Positions 34,672-43,291 of a stretch of DNA of 62,260 bases are shown one piece after another (positions within the stretch are counted from its first letter, which is position 1; the number at the start of each line of letters is the position of its first letter). The DNA lies in NCBI RefSeq assembly GCF_016863035.1, contig NZ_BOOC01000049.1, positions 1 through 62,260 on the forward strand, given 5' to 3'. The stretch is from Microbispora corallina (GTDB lineage Bacteria > Actinomycetota > Actinomycetes > Streptosporangiales > Streptosporangiaceae). Below the pieces are notes generated by a model. The model searched no databases. It was not told the DNA's origin and worked only from the letters and a program-made list of their open reading frames with translations. The translations under genes were made by a program, and so were the position numbers.

Positions 34672-35034
34672 ATGCCCCGAACGCAACGGCGGCGAGCGGC
34701 GCTGGTCCATCCGGAGGCCGAGGAGATCGACCTGCTCGACGTACTGCACGCGCTGTCCGACCCGACCCGGATGACCATCGTCCGCACGCTGCGGGCCGAG
34801 CCCGAGCGGGCCTGCGGCACCTTCCCCGTGGACGTGGCGCCCTCGACGCTGACCCACCACTTCCGGGTGCTGCGCGAGGCCGGGCTCATCCGCCAGCGCG
34901 AGGACGGCAACCGGCGCTGGACGACCCTGCGCCTGGAGGACCTCGACGGCCGCTTCCCCGGCCTGCTCGACACGGTCCTCGCCGCCTACGAGGCGCCCGC
35001 AAAACCTGTTGGCCCGGAGGGCGGGGTTACGTGA
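34672..35034 (+). CDS. ArsR-family winged-helix repressor
   Basis: 120 residues. Winged helix-turn-helix: LLDVLHALSDPTRMTIVRTL, then the recognition helix APSTLTHHFRVLREAGLI and wing RQREDGNRRWTTLR. No metal-binding CxC motif in helix 3, so it is probably not a metal sensor. It likely represses the divergent MDR gene and itself. ATG at 34672 with GAGG 6 bases upstream; an ATG at 34651 is an alternative. The GNAT gene begins 10 bases after its stop. Confidence 0.87.
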   Translation: MPRTQRRRAALVHPEAEEIDLLDVLHALSDPTRMTIVRTLRAEPERACGTFPVDVAPSTLTHHFRVLREAGLIRQREDGNRRWTTLRLEDLDGRFPGLLDTVLAAYEAPAKPVGPEGGVT

Positions 35035-35044
35035 GCATCGGACG

Positions 35045-35629
35045 GTGCCGAGCTTTCTGGAGACGGACCGGCTGAGGCTGCGCCGGTTCGCCGAGACCGA
35101 CCTTGACGACCTCGCCGCCCTGGACGCCGACCCCGCCGTCATGCGCTTCCTGACCGGGGGACGGCCCATCCCCCGCGAGGAGGTCGAGGGACGGATCCTG
35201 CCCCGCTTCCTCGGCTACTACGAGCGCTTCAGCGGACTGGGCTACTGGGCGGCCGAGGAGAGGGCCACGGGCGCGTTCCTCGGCTGGTTCGAGTTCCGGC
35301 CCCTGGACGAGGACGACCCGGGTGTGGTCGAACTCGGCTACCGCCTCAACCGGGCGGCCTGGGGGAAGGGCTACGCCACCGAGGGCTCCCGCGCGCTGAT
35401 CGACAAGGGCTTCGCGGAGCTGGGCGTGCGGCGGGTCGTCGCGGTGACGATGGCGGTCAACACCGCGTCCCGACGGGTCATGGAGAAGTGCGGGCTGCGG
35501 TACGTCCGGACGTTCCACGAGCGGTGGCCGGACCCCATCGAGGGCTCCGAGCATGGCGAGGTGGAGTACGAGCTGGTCAGGGCCGACTGGGCGGCCCGCG
35601 CCGGTACGGTTCATCAGCACATGAAGTGA
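35045..35629 (+). CDS. GNAT N-acetyltransferase
   Basis: About 194 residues. RimJ-type acetyltransferase_3 fold: TDRLRLRRFAETDLDDLAAL, then LGYRLNRAAWGKGYATEGSR (acetyl-CoA loop) and VNTASRRVMEKCGLRYVRTF. Substrate unknown. The GTG at 35045 fits the conserved beginning but has a weak ribosome-binding site; translation may be helped by the preceding ArsR gene 10 bases upstream. Confidence 0.88.
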   Translation: MPSFLETDRLRLRRFAETDLDDLAALDADPAVMRFLTGGRPIPREEVEGRILPRFLGYYERFSGLGYWAAEERATGAFLGWFEFRPLDEDDPGVVELGYRLNRAAWGKGYATEGSRALIDKGFAELGVRRVVAVTMAVNTASRRVMEKCGLRYVRTFHERWPDPIEGSEHGEVEYELVRADWAARAGTVHQHMK

Positions 35630-35707
35630 GATTTCCGGACGAGGAGATCAACGGGACCAGTAGTCTGTGTCGCCGTGCGGAGACGATCTGAGCGGAGGGG
35701 CGGAGGC

Positions 35708-36280
35708 ATGCGGGTTGCCACGGTGCTGGTGGGGGCGGCGGTGGCGCTCGCCGTGACGGCGTGTGGCGCGGACGCGCCCGGGGAGCCGTCAGGGGTGGCG
35801 AAGCCCGCCGCGTCCGCCGGCGCGCCGGCCGCTTCCGCGAACCCGGCGGCGTCGGGCGACACGGTGGCCCTCGGCACGCTCGTGGCCGACGGGCAGCCCC
35901 GCCCGGACATCCCGGTGTTCGCCGTGGCCTGGCCGAAGAGCGACGAGCTCGACAAGATCCAGGAGGGCGCCGACGTCCCCACGAAGGTCGTCGCCCGAGG
36001 CAGGACGGACGCCGGCGGCAGATTCCAGCTGCGGCTCGACCCGGCGTCGATCGACCCGCTCTACAAGGAGGACGCCGGCGACGTCCAGATGGAGATCGTC
36101 GTGGAGTCCGAGGGCGGGCCGTCCTGGCAGTTCACGGCCACGCAGGGAGACGAGGGCTGGTCCACCGCCGACGCGGAGCCGGGCAAGGACCGGCCGTTCG
36201 AGGCGCGGCTGGAGGTCGACGCGGCCACCGGCGAGCTCAAGGTCCAGCGCCTCGACACCACCGTCTCCGCCGAGGGCTGA
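35708..36280 (+). CDS. Lipoprotein of unknown function
   Basis: 190 residues. Lipoprotein signal peptide with lipobox VTAC (Cys22; MRVATVLVGAAVALAVTACG), an Ala/Pro-rich tether, and a beta-rich domain of about 130 residues that resembles a carboxypeptidase-regulatory/SpaA-like fold (VARGRTDAGGRFQLRLDP). It should be anchored to the outer face of the membrane. GGAGGGG lies 7 bases before the ATG. A single transcription unit; no recognised family. Confidence 0.72.
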   Translation: MRVATVLVGAAVALAVTACGADAPGEPSGVAKPAASAGAPAASANPAASGDTVALGTLVADGQPRPDIPVFAVAWPKSDELDKIQEGADVPTKVVARGRTDAGGRFQLRLDPASIDPLYKEDAGDVQMEIVVESEGGPSWQFTATQGDEGWSTADAEPGKDRPFEARLEVDAATGELKVQRLDTTVSAEG

Positions 36281-36411
36281 CCCCCGTCCGGCGCTTCGGG
36301 GTCCCGCGCCGACGTGAGGCGAGGGCTGACCCTCCGGCGCCCCGGGATCCCGCCCTGACCTGCACCTAGGCGCCTCGGGGTCCCGCGCGACCGCCGGCCG
36401 GTGCGCCGACC

Positions 36412-37710
36412 TCAGCCGAGGCCGGCGTACTGGCGGGGGCGCAGGGCCTGGGCGCGCAGCGCGGCCAGGGCGGCGGAGCGGCCGGGAGAGGTGAGCCGCC
36501 ACGGAGCGTCCCACGACGAGCTCTCCCGCAGGCCAAGGGCGTCGAGCCGGCGGCGCAGCTCGCCCAGCGGCCCCGCCAGGTCGACGGCCGTCACCTGGCC
36601 GCCCGCGGCCGTGCGCCAGCCCTCGCCGTTCACCACCCGCGCGACCCGGTCGCCCAGCTCGGCGTACGGCAGCGAGCCGTTGTCGACGAGGAGCATCAGC
36701 GCGCACTCCCGGATGGAGACCTCGAAGTCGTGCTCGCCGGGCGCGGGGGTGAGCAGCGCGGGGGTGACCGCTTCCCACAACCGCTCGGGGTCGTCCAGCA
36801 GGGCGCGCCCGGTGGGGGTGAGGACGAGCCTCCTGCCGCTGCGGCGCAACGCCTTGAGCTCCTCGACCGCGATCTCCTTGAGCGCGCCCAGCGGGGCGAC
36901 GTCGGCCTCTGCGCGTACGGCCCGGCCTGCCGTGGTGTCCCAGCCGAACCGGTCGGCGGCGTCGACGGCCACGGCCCGGGCCAGGTTGAGCCGTTCGGTG
37001 AGGCGCAGCCCGCCGCGGGCCAGCCCGAGCAGCCAGCGCACCGGCTCCAGGGACGGCTCGGCGGGCGCCGGGACGGGGGCGTGTAGCCGGACCTCGAACG
37101 GCTGGGCCAGCTCGCGCCGCGCGGTGCCGCGCCCGAGCACCCACCGGTTGAGCCGCTCCCCGTGCACCCGGTGCAGCCAGCAGTCGCCGCCCAGCTCGGT
37201 GCGGGAGGCGGTGAGCCAGCGCCGGGTCAGCTCCTCGCGGTCGACGGTCTCGCGCGACACGATGGCCAGCTCCAGGGCGGCGGCGCAGGCGACGTGGGCG
37301 CCCATCTCCTCCGGGCCCATGATCGAGCTCCACGACAGCTCGGGGATGTCCGGGGGCAGCACGCCGGTGGCCTCGAGCGCGGCCTGGTAGGCGGCGGCCC
37401 CGGCCTCCTCGCCCTCCCGCGCGTACGTCCGCAGGATGCGGGCGGTCGAGGGGGAGTCGCACAGGGCGGCGTAGCGGTCCATCCCGCCGAGCCTGAGCAG
37501 CTCGCCGAGCGCCCGCGCGATGGTCGTCTGGTCGCCCGGCACCTTGATCGGCAACGTGTACCAGAGGAACTCGCACACGTCGAGCTGGCTGATCGTCTCC
37601 AGGGCCTCGCCGCCGGCCAGCCATTCGACGGCCACGCGCGCGGGCTCGGCGATGTCCGGCTCGGAGCGCTCCAGCTGGGCCAGCAGCGCGGCGACGTCAG
37701 GTGCAGGCAT
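36412..37710 (-). CDS. Hypothetical protein, pRiA4b-like or helicase-XPB-N-like context unknown
   Basis: 432 residues, cytosolic, mainly helical with no membrane segments. Segments such as LDVCEFLWYTLPIKVPGDQT and LVLTPTGRALLDDPERLWEA suggest repeated winged-helix-like units in the C-terminal half. Similar sequences are annotated in actinomycetes only as hypothetical as far as I can tell. ATG at 37710 (MPAPDVAALL) is favoured over an upstream in-frame start. It shares the strand with the mannosyltransferase gene upstream, 85 bases away. Confidence 0.65.
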   Translation of the reverse strand: MPAPDVAALLAQLERSEPDIAEPARVAVEWLAGGEALETISQLDVCEFLWYTLPIKVPGDQTTIARALGELLRLGGMDRYAALCDSPSTARILRTYAREGEEAGAAAYQAALEATGVLPPDIPELSWSSIMGPEEMGAHVACAAALELAIVSRETVDREELTRRWLTASRTELGGDCWLHRVHGERLNRWVLGRGTARRELAQPFEVRLHAPVPAPAEPSLEPVRWLLGLARGGLRLTERLNLARAVAVDAADRFGWDTTAGRAVRAEADVAPLGALKEIAVEELKALRRSGRRLVLTPTGRALLDDPERLWEAVTPALLTPAPGEHDFEVSIRECALMLLVDNGSLPYAELGDRVARVVNGEGWRTAAGGQVTAVDLAGPLGELRRRLDALGLRESSSWDAPWRLTSPGRSAALAALRAQALRPRQYAGLG

Positions 37711-37795
37711 GACCCGCAGTCTGCCGTATGGAACCCATCGTTGACGACGACCGCGTATCACCGGCGACCACCCCCGCGCCCCACCTTACGGGTGG

Positions 37796-39409
37796 TCAGA
37801 TCCACGACGGGAAGAGCATGCGGGCATGCCAGGCGTCGTACGGGATGACCTGGGCGGCGAGGATGGGGTAGAGCCAGCCGAAGTTGACCAGGGCCAGCAG
37901 GACGAACGCGCCCACCACGACCGTCCCCAGGACGCGCCGGCCGGGCCGGGCGGCGTCCACCGGCCCCATGATGAGCCCGAACGCCAGCACGATCGCGAGC
38001 ACCATGAACGGCACCATCGGCATGGCGTAGAACAGGAACATCGTCCGGTTGTCGGCGAGCGAGAAGTAGAACCAGGGCAGCCAGCCGAAGGCGTAGCCGA
38101 CGAGCACCGCACCGGCGCGCCAGTCCCGGGTGGCCACGTACCACGCGATCATGGCGATCAGCGCGATCAGGCCGCCGAACCAGATGACCGGCGTGCCCAC
38201 GCCGAGCACGGCCGACGAGCAGGAGGGCGCTCCGCAGGTCTTGGGCGACTCGTAGAAGAAGGCCACAGGGCGCAGCAGCAGCGGCCACTGCCAGGGCCTC
38301 GACTGGTACGGGTGGGTGGACTCCAGGCCGGTGTGGAAGCTGAGGACCTGCCGCTGATAGTCGATCCACGACGCGAACGAACTGGTGACGAAGCGCAGCG
38401 GGCCGCCGGAGGTGGCGTCGGCCCAGTTGCGGGCGTACCCCTTGTCGCCGACGAACCACCCGGTGAACGACACCACGTAGGTGACCACGGGCACCACGGC
38501 GGTCCAGGCGGCGGCCAGTGGGAGGTCGCGGCGGAGCACCGCCAGGTACGGACGCCTGACTCCGGCCGCCCGCCGGGCCCCGATGTCCCACGCGAGCGAC
38601 ATGATCGCGAAAGCGATGATGTAGAGGACGCCGGTCCACTTGGTGGCCGTCGCCGCGCCGAGGCACAGGCCCGCCGCGAGCCGCCAGGGCCGCCAGCCGA
38701 GCGACGGGCCCCACCCGTCGGCCGACGCGGCCGCGCTCTCGTACCAGTCGGCCATCCGGCGCCGCGCCCAGTCGCGGTCGGCGACCAGGCACGCGAACGC
38801 GGCGAGCACCCAGAACATCAGGAAGATGTCGAGCAGCGCCGTGCGGGAGAGCACGAAGTGGAGGCCGTCGAGGGCCAGCAGGAACCCGGCCGCGCACCCG
38901 AGCAGCGTGGACCTGGTCATCCGGCGGGCCGTCCTCGCCAGGATGAGGATCGACAGCGAGCCGAGCAGCGCGGCGGCGAAGCGCCAGCCGTACGGGTTGA
39001 GGCCGAAGATCATCTCACCGACGCCGATCAGCCACTTGCCGAGCGGCGGATGCACCACGTAGGAGGCGCACTGGTCGACCTGGGCGCACTGCTTGAAGAT
39101 GTTCTGGTTGCCGGCCAGCATCAGCTTGTCGGCGCCCTCGACGAACTGCCGCTCGACGCCGTACCTGATCGTGGCGAACGCGTCCTTCGCGTAGTAGGTC
39201 TCGTCGAAGACCACCGCGTCGGGCGTGCCCAGGTGGATGAACCGCAGGACGGCGCCGAACAGGGCGACGGCGATCGGGCCGATCCACCCCCACATGCCAC
39301 TACCGGGCAGCGCGGGGACGAACCTGTCCCGCACGGACGGCGGAGGCGCGTCCTCCGGGCCCTCCTCGGGCTGCTCGAACGGCTTGTGTGAGAAGTCGGT
39401 CACGGCCAC
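37796..39409 (-). CDS. pmt: Dolichyl-phosphate-mannose-protein mannosyltransferase (PMT)
   Basis: About 537 residues with 10 or more transmembrane helices. GT39 family: the catalytic first loop has FDETYYAKDAFATIRYGVER (Asp-Glu motif), HPPLGKWLIGVGEMIFGLNP follows, and there is a C-terminal 4TMC domain. It transfers mannose from polyprenyl-phosphate-mannose to Ser/Thr of exported proteins. Start is uncertain: GTG codons at 39409, 39403 and 39445 are all in frame without a strong ribosome-binding site. Divergent from rsmI, the usual neighbour in actinomycetes. Confidence 0.92.
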   Translation of the reverse strand: MAVTDFSHKPFEQPEEGPEDAPPPSVRDRFVPALPGSGMWGWIGPIAVALFGAVLRFIHLGTPDAVVFDETYYAKDAFATIRYGVERQFVEGADKLMLAGNQNIFKQCAQVDQCASYVVHPPLGKWLIGVGEMIFGLNPYGWRFAAALLGSLSILILARTARRMTRSTLLGCAAGFLLALDGLHFVLSRTALLDIFLMFWVLAAFACLVADRDWARRRMADWYESAAASADGWGPSLGWRPWRLAAGLCLGAATATKWTGVLYIIAFAIMSLAWDIGARRAAGVRRPYLAVLRRDLPLAAAWTAVVPVVTYVVSFTGWFVGDKGYARNWADATSGGPLRFVTSSFASWIDYQRQVLSFHTGLESTHPYQSRPWQWPLLLRPVAFFYESPKTCGAPSCSSAVLGVGTPVIWFGGLIALIAMIAWYVATRDWRAGAVLVGYAFGWLPWFYFSLADNRTMFLFYAMPMVPFMVLAIVLAFGLIMGPVDAARPGRRVLGTVVVGAFVLLALVNFGWLYPILAAQVIPYDAWHARMLFPSWI

Positions 39410-39515
39410 CCGGACAGAGTACTGGCGAGGCACCCGCGCGAACACGGCCTACGCGCCGATTGTGGATATCCGGCCTTTCGCCGATGAACGTTTCACACAG
39501 CCATAGGGTGGATGG

Positions 39516-40337
39516 GTGCTGATTCTCGCCGGAGCCCCTATCGGCAGGCCAGGGGACGCGTCGCCGCGGCTCCGCGAGGTGCTCGGAGCGGCCGACGTGA
39601 TCGCGGCCGAGGACACCCGCAGGCTGCGCAGGCTCGCGTCCGACCTCGACGTGGCCCTCACGGGCCGGATCGTCTCCTACTACGACGCGAACGAGTCCGC
39701 TCGCGCCGAGGAACTGGTGGAGGCCCTGATCCAGGGGCAGGACGTCGTGGTGATCACCGACGCCGGGATGCCGGGCGTGTCCGACCCCGGCTACCGCCTG
39801 ACCCGCCTCGCCGTCGAGGCGGGGATTGCGGTCACCGCGCTGCCCGGCCCGTCGGCCGTCACGACCGCCCTCGCCGTGTCGGGCCTGCCAAGCGACCGGT
39901 TCTGCTTCGAGGGCTTCCCGCCGCGCAAGCCGGGGGAGCGCGCCCGGCGGTTCGCCGCCATGGCCGCCGAGGAGCGGACGATGGTGTTCTTCGAGGCGCC
40001 GCACCGGCTCCACGCCTGCCTGGAGGCGATGGCCGAGGCGTTCGGGCCTGACCGGCCCGCCGCCGTCTGCCGCGAGCTGACCAAGACCTACGAGGAGGTG
40101 CGGCGCGGCGGCCTCGGCGAGCTGGCCGCGTGGGCGGCGGGCGAGGTCAGGGGCGAGATCACGCTGGTCGTGGGCGGGCGCGAGCCGGACCTCACGCCGC
40201 CGAGCCTCGACGACCTGGTCGGCGAGGTGGCCCGCCTGGAGGCGTCGGGCGTGCCGCGCAAGAACGCGATCGCCGACGTGGCCCGGGCGGCCGGCGTCCC
40301 CAAACGCGACGTGTACAACGCCGTCCACGCCGTCTGA
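39516..40337 (+). CDS. rsmI: 16S rRNA (cytidine-1402-2'-O)-methyltransferase
   Basis: 273 residues. It 2'-O-methylates C1402 in the ribosomal decoding centre with SAM. Family marks: LILAGAPIGRPGDASPRLRE, VIAAEDTRRLRRL, VVITDAGMPGVSDPGYRL, ALPGPSAVTTALAVSGL and FFEAPHRLHACL. The more common PIGN sequence is PIGR here. GTG start at 39516. Divergent from the mannosyltransferase. Confidence 0.94.
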   Translation: MLILAGAPIGRPGDASPRLREVLGAADVIAAEDTRRLRRLASDLDVALTGRIVSYYDANESARAEELVEALIQGQDVVVITDAGMPGVSDPGYRLTRLAVEAGIAVTALPGPSAVTTALAVSGLPSDRFCFEGFPPRKPGERARRFAAMAAEERTMVFFEAPHRLHACLEAMAEAFGPDRPAAVCRELTKTYEEVRRGGLGELAAWAAGEVRGEITLVVGGREPDLTPPSLDDLVGEVARLEASGVPRKNAIADVARAAGVPKRDVYNAVHAV

Positions 40338-40423
40338 GCCCCCCGCACCCGGCCGGCCCCCGCGCACGCCCCGCTGCCGCGCACGGCCGGCCGCCGCGCG
40401 GGTAAGGCCGGACGTACTGCGGG

Positions 40424-41923
40424 TCAGGCGGGCTCGGGGACGGCGGCGGCGGCGGGCGGCTCGACCGCCTCGGGACGCGGGCGGCGCAGGCCGGCGAGCG
40501 CGATGGCGGCGGCCATGCACGCCAGCGGCACCGCCGGGAGCAGGTAGCGGTAGTCGAACTCGGCCGTCGCGGCCGGGGCGAGGACGAGCCCCACCGCGCC
40601 GAGCCACGGCAGCAGCGCCGGCCCGCCGAGCTCGCGCCACCGCACGGCCACGCCGTACAGGCCGACGAGCAGCAGCACCCCCAGCACGATGCCGGGCAGG
40701 CGCACCACCTTCTGGTAGCCGACCATGATGTCGTACCAGGGCGAGACGACGTGGGTGGCGGCCGGCCCGTTCTCGTACGCCTCGGCGTCCCGGTCCGTCG
40801 TGCTGTGGTAGGAGCTCCACGCCGGCAGCTTCCGCGTGTACTCGTTGCGGAACTCGTACTGCAGGAACGTCTTGGCGTCCGGGAACTGCGGGCGGTCCCA
40901 GCGGAAGGCGCGGAAGAAGTCCTTGGCGACCCCCGCGACGTAGTCGCCGGGCTGGGAGAGGATCGCCCGCTTCGCGAACGTGCTCGCGTCGGCGTTGATC
41001 TGCGGCGTGAACTTCATGCCTGAGCCGAAGACGTGGAGCTGGTTCTGCTCGTCCCACCACAGGTACGCCTGGGCCGACGGGGCCCGCTTGTCCGGCGGCG
41101 TGTTGATGCACAGCAGCGCGAGCTCGAGCTCCTTGCGGGAGTCGATGTTCATCTTGTGGCAGTCGGCGAACAGCGCGGTGCGCATGTAGAGGATGACGCC
41201 GTCGCTGTTGGTCATCGCGAACTGGCCGTTCACCGCCTTGAACCAGCTCATGTACCCCAGGACCGGGACGGCGCAGGCCACGACCATCGCGACGACGGGC
41301 CGCCAGCCGGCCCGCTTCACCACCAGGTAGGCCACGATCAGCACGAGGATCGGCAGGCCGATGCTCCGGGTCAGCGCGGTCAGCGCGAGCAGCAGCCCGA
41401 CGACGGCCCCGGTCTTCCACGACATCGTCCGGTGCCACAGGACGAGCGTGACGACGCCCACCACCAGCAGGATGAACATCGTGTCCGACATGACCAGCTG
41501 TTCCAGCTCGATCTGGTACGCGTCGAACAGGACGGGGGCGGCCGCGAGGGTCGCCCCCCAAGCTGGGATGCCAAATCTCTTGGTCAGCAACGCATAGATC
41601 GTCACGGCCGCCGCGAGACCCATGACGTGCTGAGTGAAGACGACGAGCCCGAAACTGTGGAATGGCTTGAGGATCAACAGCCAGAAGCTGTACCCGTCGG
41701 GCCTGATCGGGTGCGGCCGTGGGCGCAGCGCGACCGACACGTAGTCGTAGGAGTCGTTGAACCACATGGCCGGGCCGAACCCGAGCATGGTGACGACCCT
41801 GAGCACGGCCGCTGCCGCGCAGGTCAGCGCGAAGACCCGGTGACGGCGCAGGAGCGCGACCGCGCGCTTCCAACGGCCGACCGGGGAGGCGTCCACTGAA
41901 GGAGGATCCGCGACCGCGACCAT
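40424..41923 (-). CDS. Polytopic membrane glycosyltransferase, GT39/ArnT-like
   Basis: 499 residues with about 10-12 transmembrane helices. The first extracytoplasmic loop has MWFNDSYDYVSVALRPRPHP, in the place where GT-C enzymes carry their catalytic acidic residues, and a large soluble loop lies at about 240-400. Probably uses a polyprenyl-phosphate sugar donor to glycosylate a lipid or protein outside the membrane. It is divergent from a GT2 enzyme that could make such a donor; the start codons are 96 bases apart. Acceptor unknown. Confidence 0.75.
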   Translation of the reverse strand: MVAVADPPSVDASPVGRWKRAVALLRRHRVFALTCAAAAVLRVVTMLGFGPAMWFNDSYDYVSVALRPRPHPIRPDGYSFWLLILKPFHSFGLVVFTQHVMGLAAAVTIYALLTKRFGIPAWGATLAAAPVLFDAYQIELEQLVMSDTMFILLVVGVVTLVLWHRTMSWKTGAVVGLLLALTALTRSIGLPILVLIVAYLVVKRAGWRPVVAMVVACAVPVLGYMSWFKAVNGQFAMTNSDGVILYMRTALFADCHKMNIDSRKELELALLCINTPPDKRAPSAQAYLWWDEQNQLHVFGSGMKFTPQINADASTFAKRAILSQPGDYVAGVAKDFFRAFRWDRPQFPDAKTFLQYEFRNEYTRKLPAWSSYHSTTDRDAEAYENGPAATHVVSPWYDIMVGYQKVVRLPGIVLGVLLLVGLYGVAVRWRELGGPALLPWLGAVGLVLAPAATAEFDYRYLLPAVPLACMAAAIALAGLRRPRPEAVEPPAAAAVPEPA

Positions 41924-42019
41924 GGTTACAGAATGCCAGCCGTTTTGTGGACTTGACTCGGGCCCTACGGGGAAGCGGGCATCATTGGTGTCCTGCCGTC
42001 ATATGCGAGGAGTTGCGAC

Positions 42020-43237
42020 GTGGAACTTACCGTTGTCATGCCATGCCTCAATGAGGCCGAGACCGTTGAGATCTGTGTGCGCAAGGCCCTCACCAGCATG
42101 CGCGAGCACGGGATCGACGGCGAGGTGGTGATCGCCGACAACGGCAGCACCGACGGGTCGCAGCAGCTCGCGCGCGACGCGGGCGCCCGTGTCGTCCACG
42201 TTGACGAGAAGGGGTACGGCAACGCCCTGATCGGCGGCGTCCGGGCCGCCCGTGGCAAGTACGTCATCATGGGCGACGCCGACGACTCCTATGACTTCAC
42301 GAACCTGCTGCCGTTCGTCGAGCAGCTGCGCGACGGCGCGGAGCTGGTGATGGGCAACCGGTTCCGCGGCGGCATCGCGCCGGGCGCCATGCCCCCGCTC
42401 CACCGCTACCTCGGCAACCCGGTCCTGTCGTTCATCGGCCGGCTGTTCTTCCCGAGCGAGATCGGCGACTTCCACTGCGGCCTGCGTGGCTTCCGCCGCG
42501 ACTCGATCCTGCGGCTCGGCCTGCAGACCGGCGGCATGGAGTTCGCCTCCGAGATGGTCGTCAAGGCCACGCTGCAGGGCCTGGACGTCCGCGAGGTGCC
42601 GACGACGCTGTCGCCCGACGGCCGCTCCCGCCCGCCGCACCTGCGCTCCTGGCGGGACGGCTGGCGTCACCTGCGCTTCCTGCTGCTGTACAGCCCCCGC
42701 TGGCTGTTCTTCATCCCGGGCCTGGTCCTGATGAGCCTCGGCCTGCTGGCCGGCGCGGCGCTGACGTTCGGCCCGGTCTACATCGGCAAGCTCGCCTTCG
42801 ACGTCGACACCCTCGTCGGCGCGTCGGCGATGGTGGTGATCGGCTTCCAGGCCGTGCTGTTCGCGCTGTTCACCAAGGTGTACGCGGCCGAGGAGGGCTT
42901 CCTGCCGGAGGACCGGCGCATCCGCAAGCTCGTCGACATCGTCACGCTGGAGAAGGGCCTGCTCGCGGGCGGCGCCCTGGCCATCGCCGGTCTCGCCGGC
43001 CTCGGCGCCTCGCTCGCCCACTGGGGCGGCCGCAACTTCGGCGAGCTGATCCCGGCCGAGTCGCTGCGCCTGGTCGTGCCGTCGGCCACCGCGTTCGTCA
43101 TGAGCTTCCAGACGATCTTCGCGTCGCTGTTCATCAGCATCCTCGGCATCCGCCGTTCCCGGGAGACCCCGGCGGACATCGCGGCGTCCGCCGCCGAGGA
43201 GGCCGCGCAGGCCGTCAACCGCGAGTCGGTGGCCTGA
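42020..43237 (+). CDS. GT2 glycosyltransferase, polyprenyl-phosphate sugar synthase-like
   Basis: 405 residues. A cytosolic GT-A domain (VVMPCLNEAETVEICVRKAL, then VIADNGSTDGSQQL and the DAD nucleotide-sugar motif in IMGDADDSYDF) is followed by four C-terminal transmembrane helices. The arrangement fits dolichol/polyprenyl-phosphate glucose or mannose synthases. It could supply the lipid-linked sugar for the divergent polytopic glycosyltransferase or the nearby PMT (inference). GTG start at 42020. Confidence 0.87.
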   Translation: MELTVVMPCLNEAETVEICVRKALTSMREHGIDGEVVIADNGSTDGSQQLARDAGARVVHVDEKGYGNALIGGVRAARGKYVIMGDADDSYDFTNLLPFVEQLRDGAELVMGNRFRGGIAPGAMPPLHRYLGNPVLSFIGRLFFPSEIGDFHCGLRGFRRDSILRLGLQTGGMEFASEMVVKATLQGLDVREVPTTLSPDGRSRPPHLRSWRDGWRHLRFLLLYSPRWLFFIPGLVLMSLGLLAGAALTFGPVYIGKLAFDVDTLVGASAMVVIGFQAVLFALFTKVYAAEEGFLPEDRRIRKLVDIVTLEKGLLAGGALAIAGLAGLGASLAHWGGRNFGELIPAESLRLVVPSATAFVMSFQTIFASLFISILGIRRSRETPADIAASAAEEAAQAVNRESVA

Positions 43238-43291
43238 CCACCGGCCGTTTACCCAGGGGAGGCATCCCCCGCGGGCCGATAGGATTCGCAC

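Noticed and set aside
32553..35075. Plus-strand open frame of about 840 codons over the nucleotidyltransferase and MDR genes
   Set aside because: Repetitive Arg/Gly/Asp-rich translation, antisense to two recognised enzymes with good starts.
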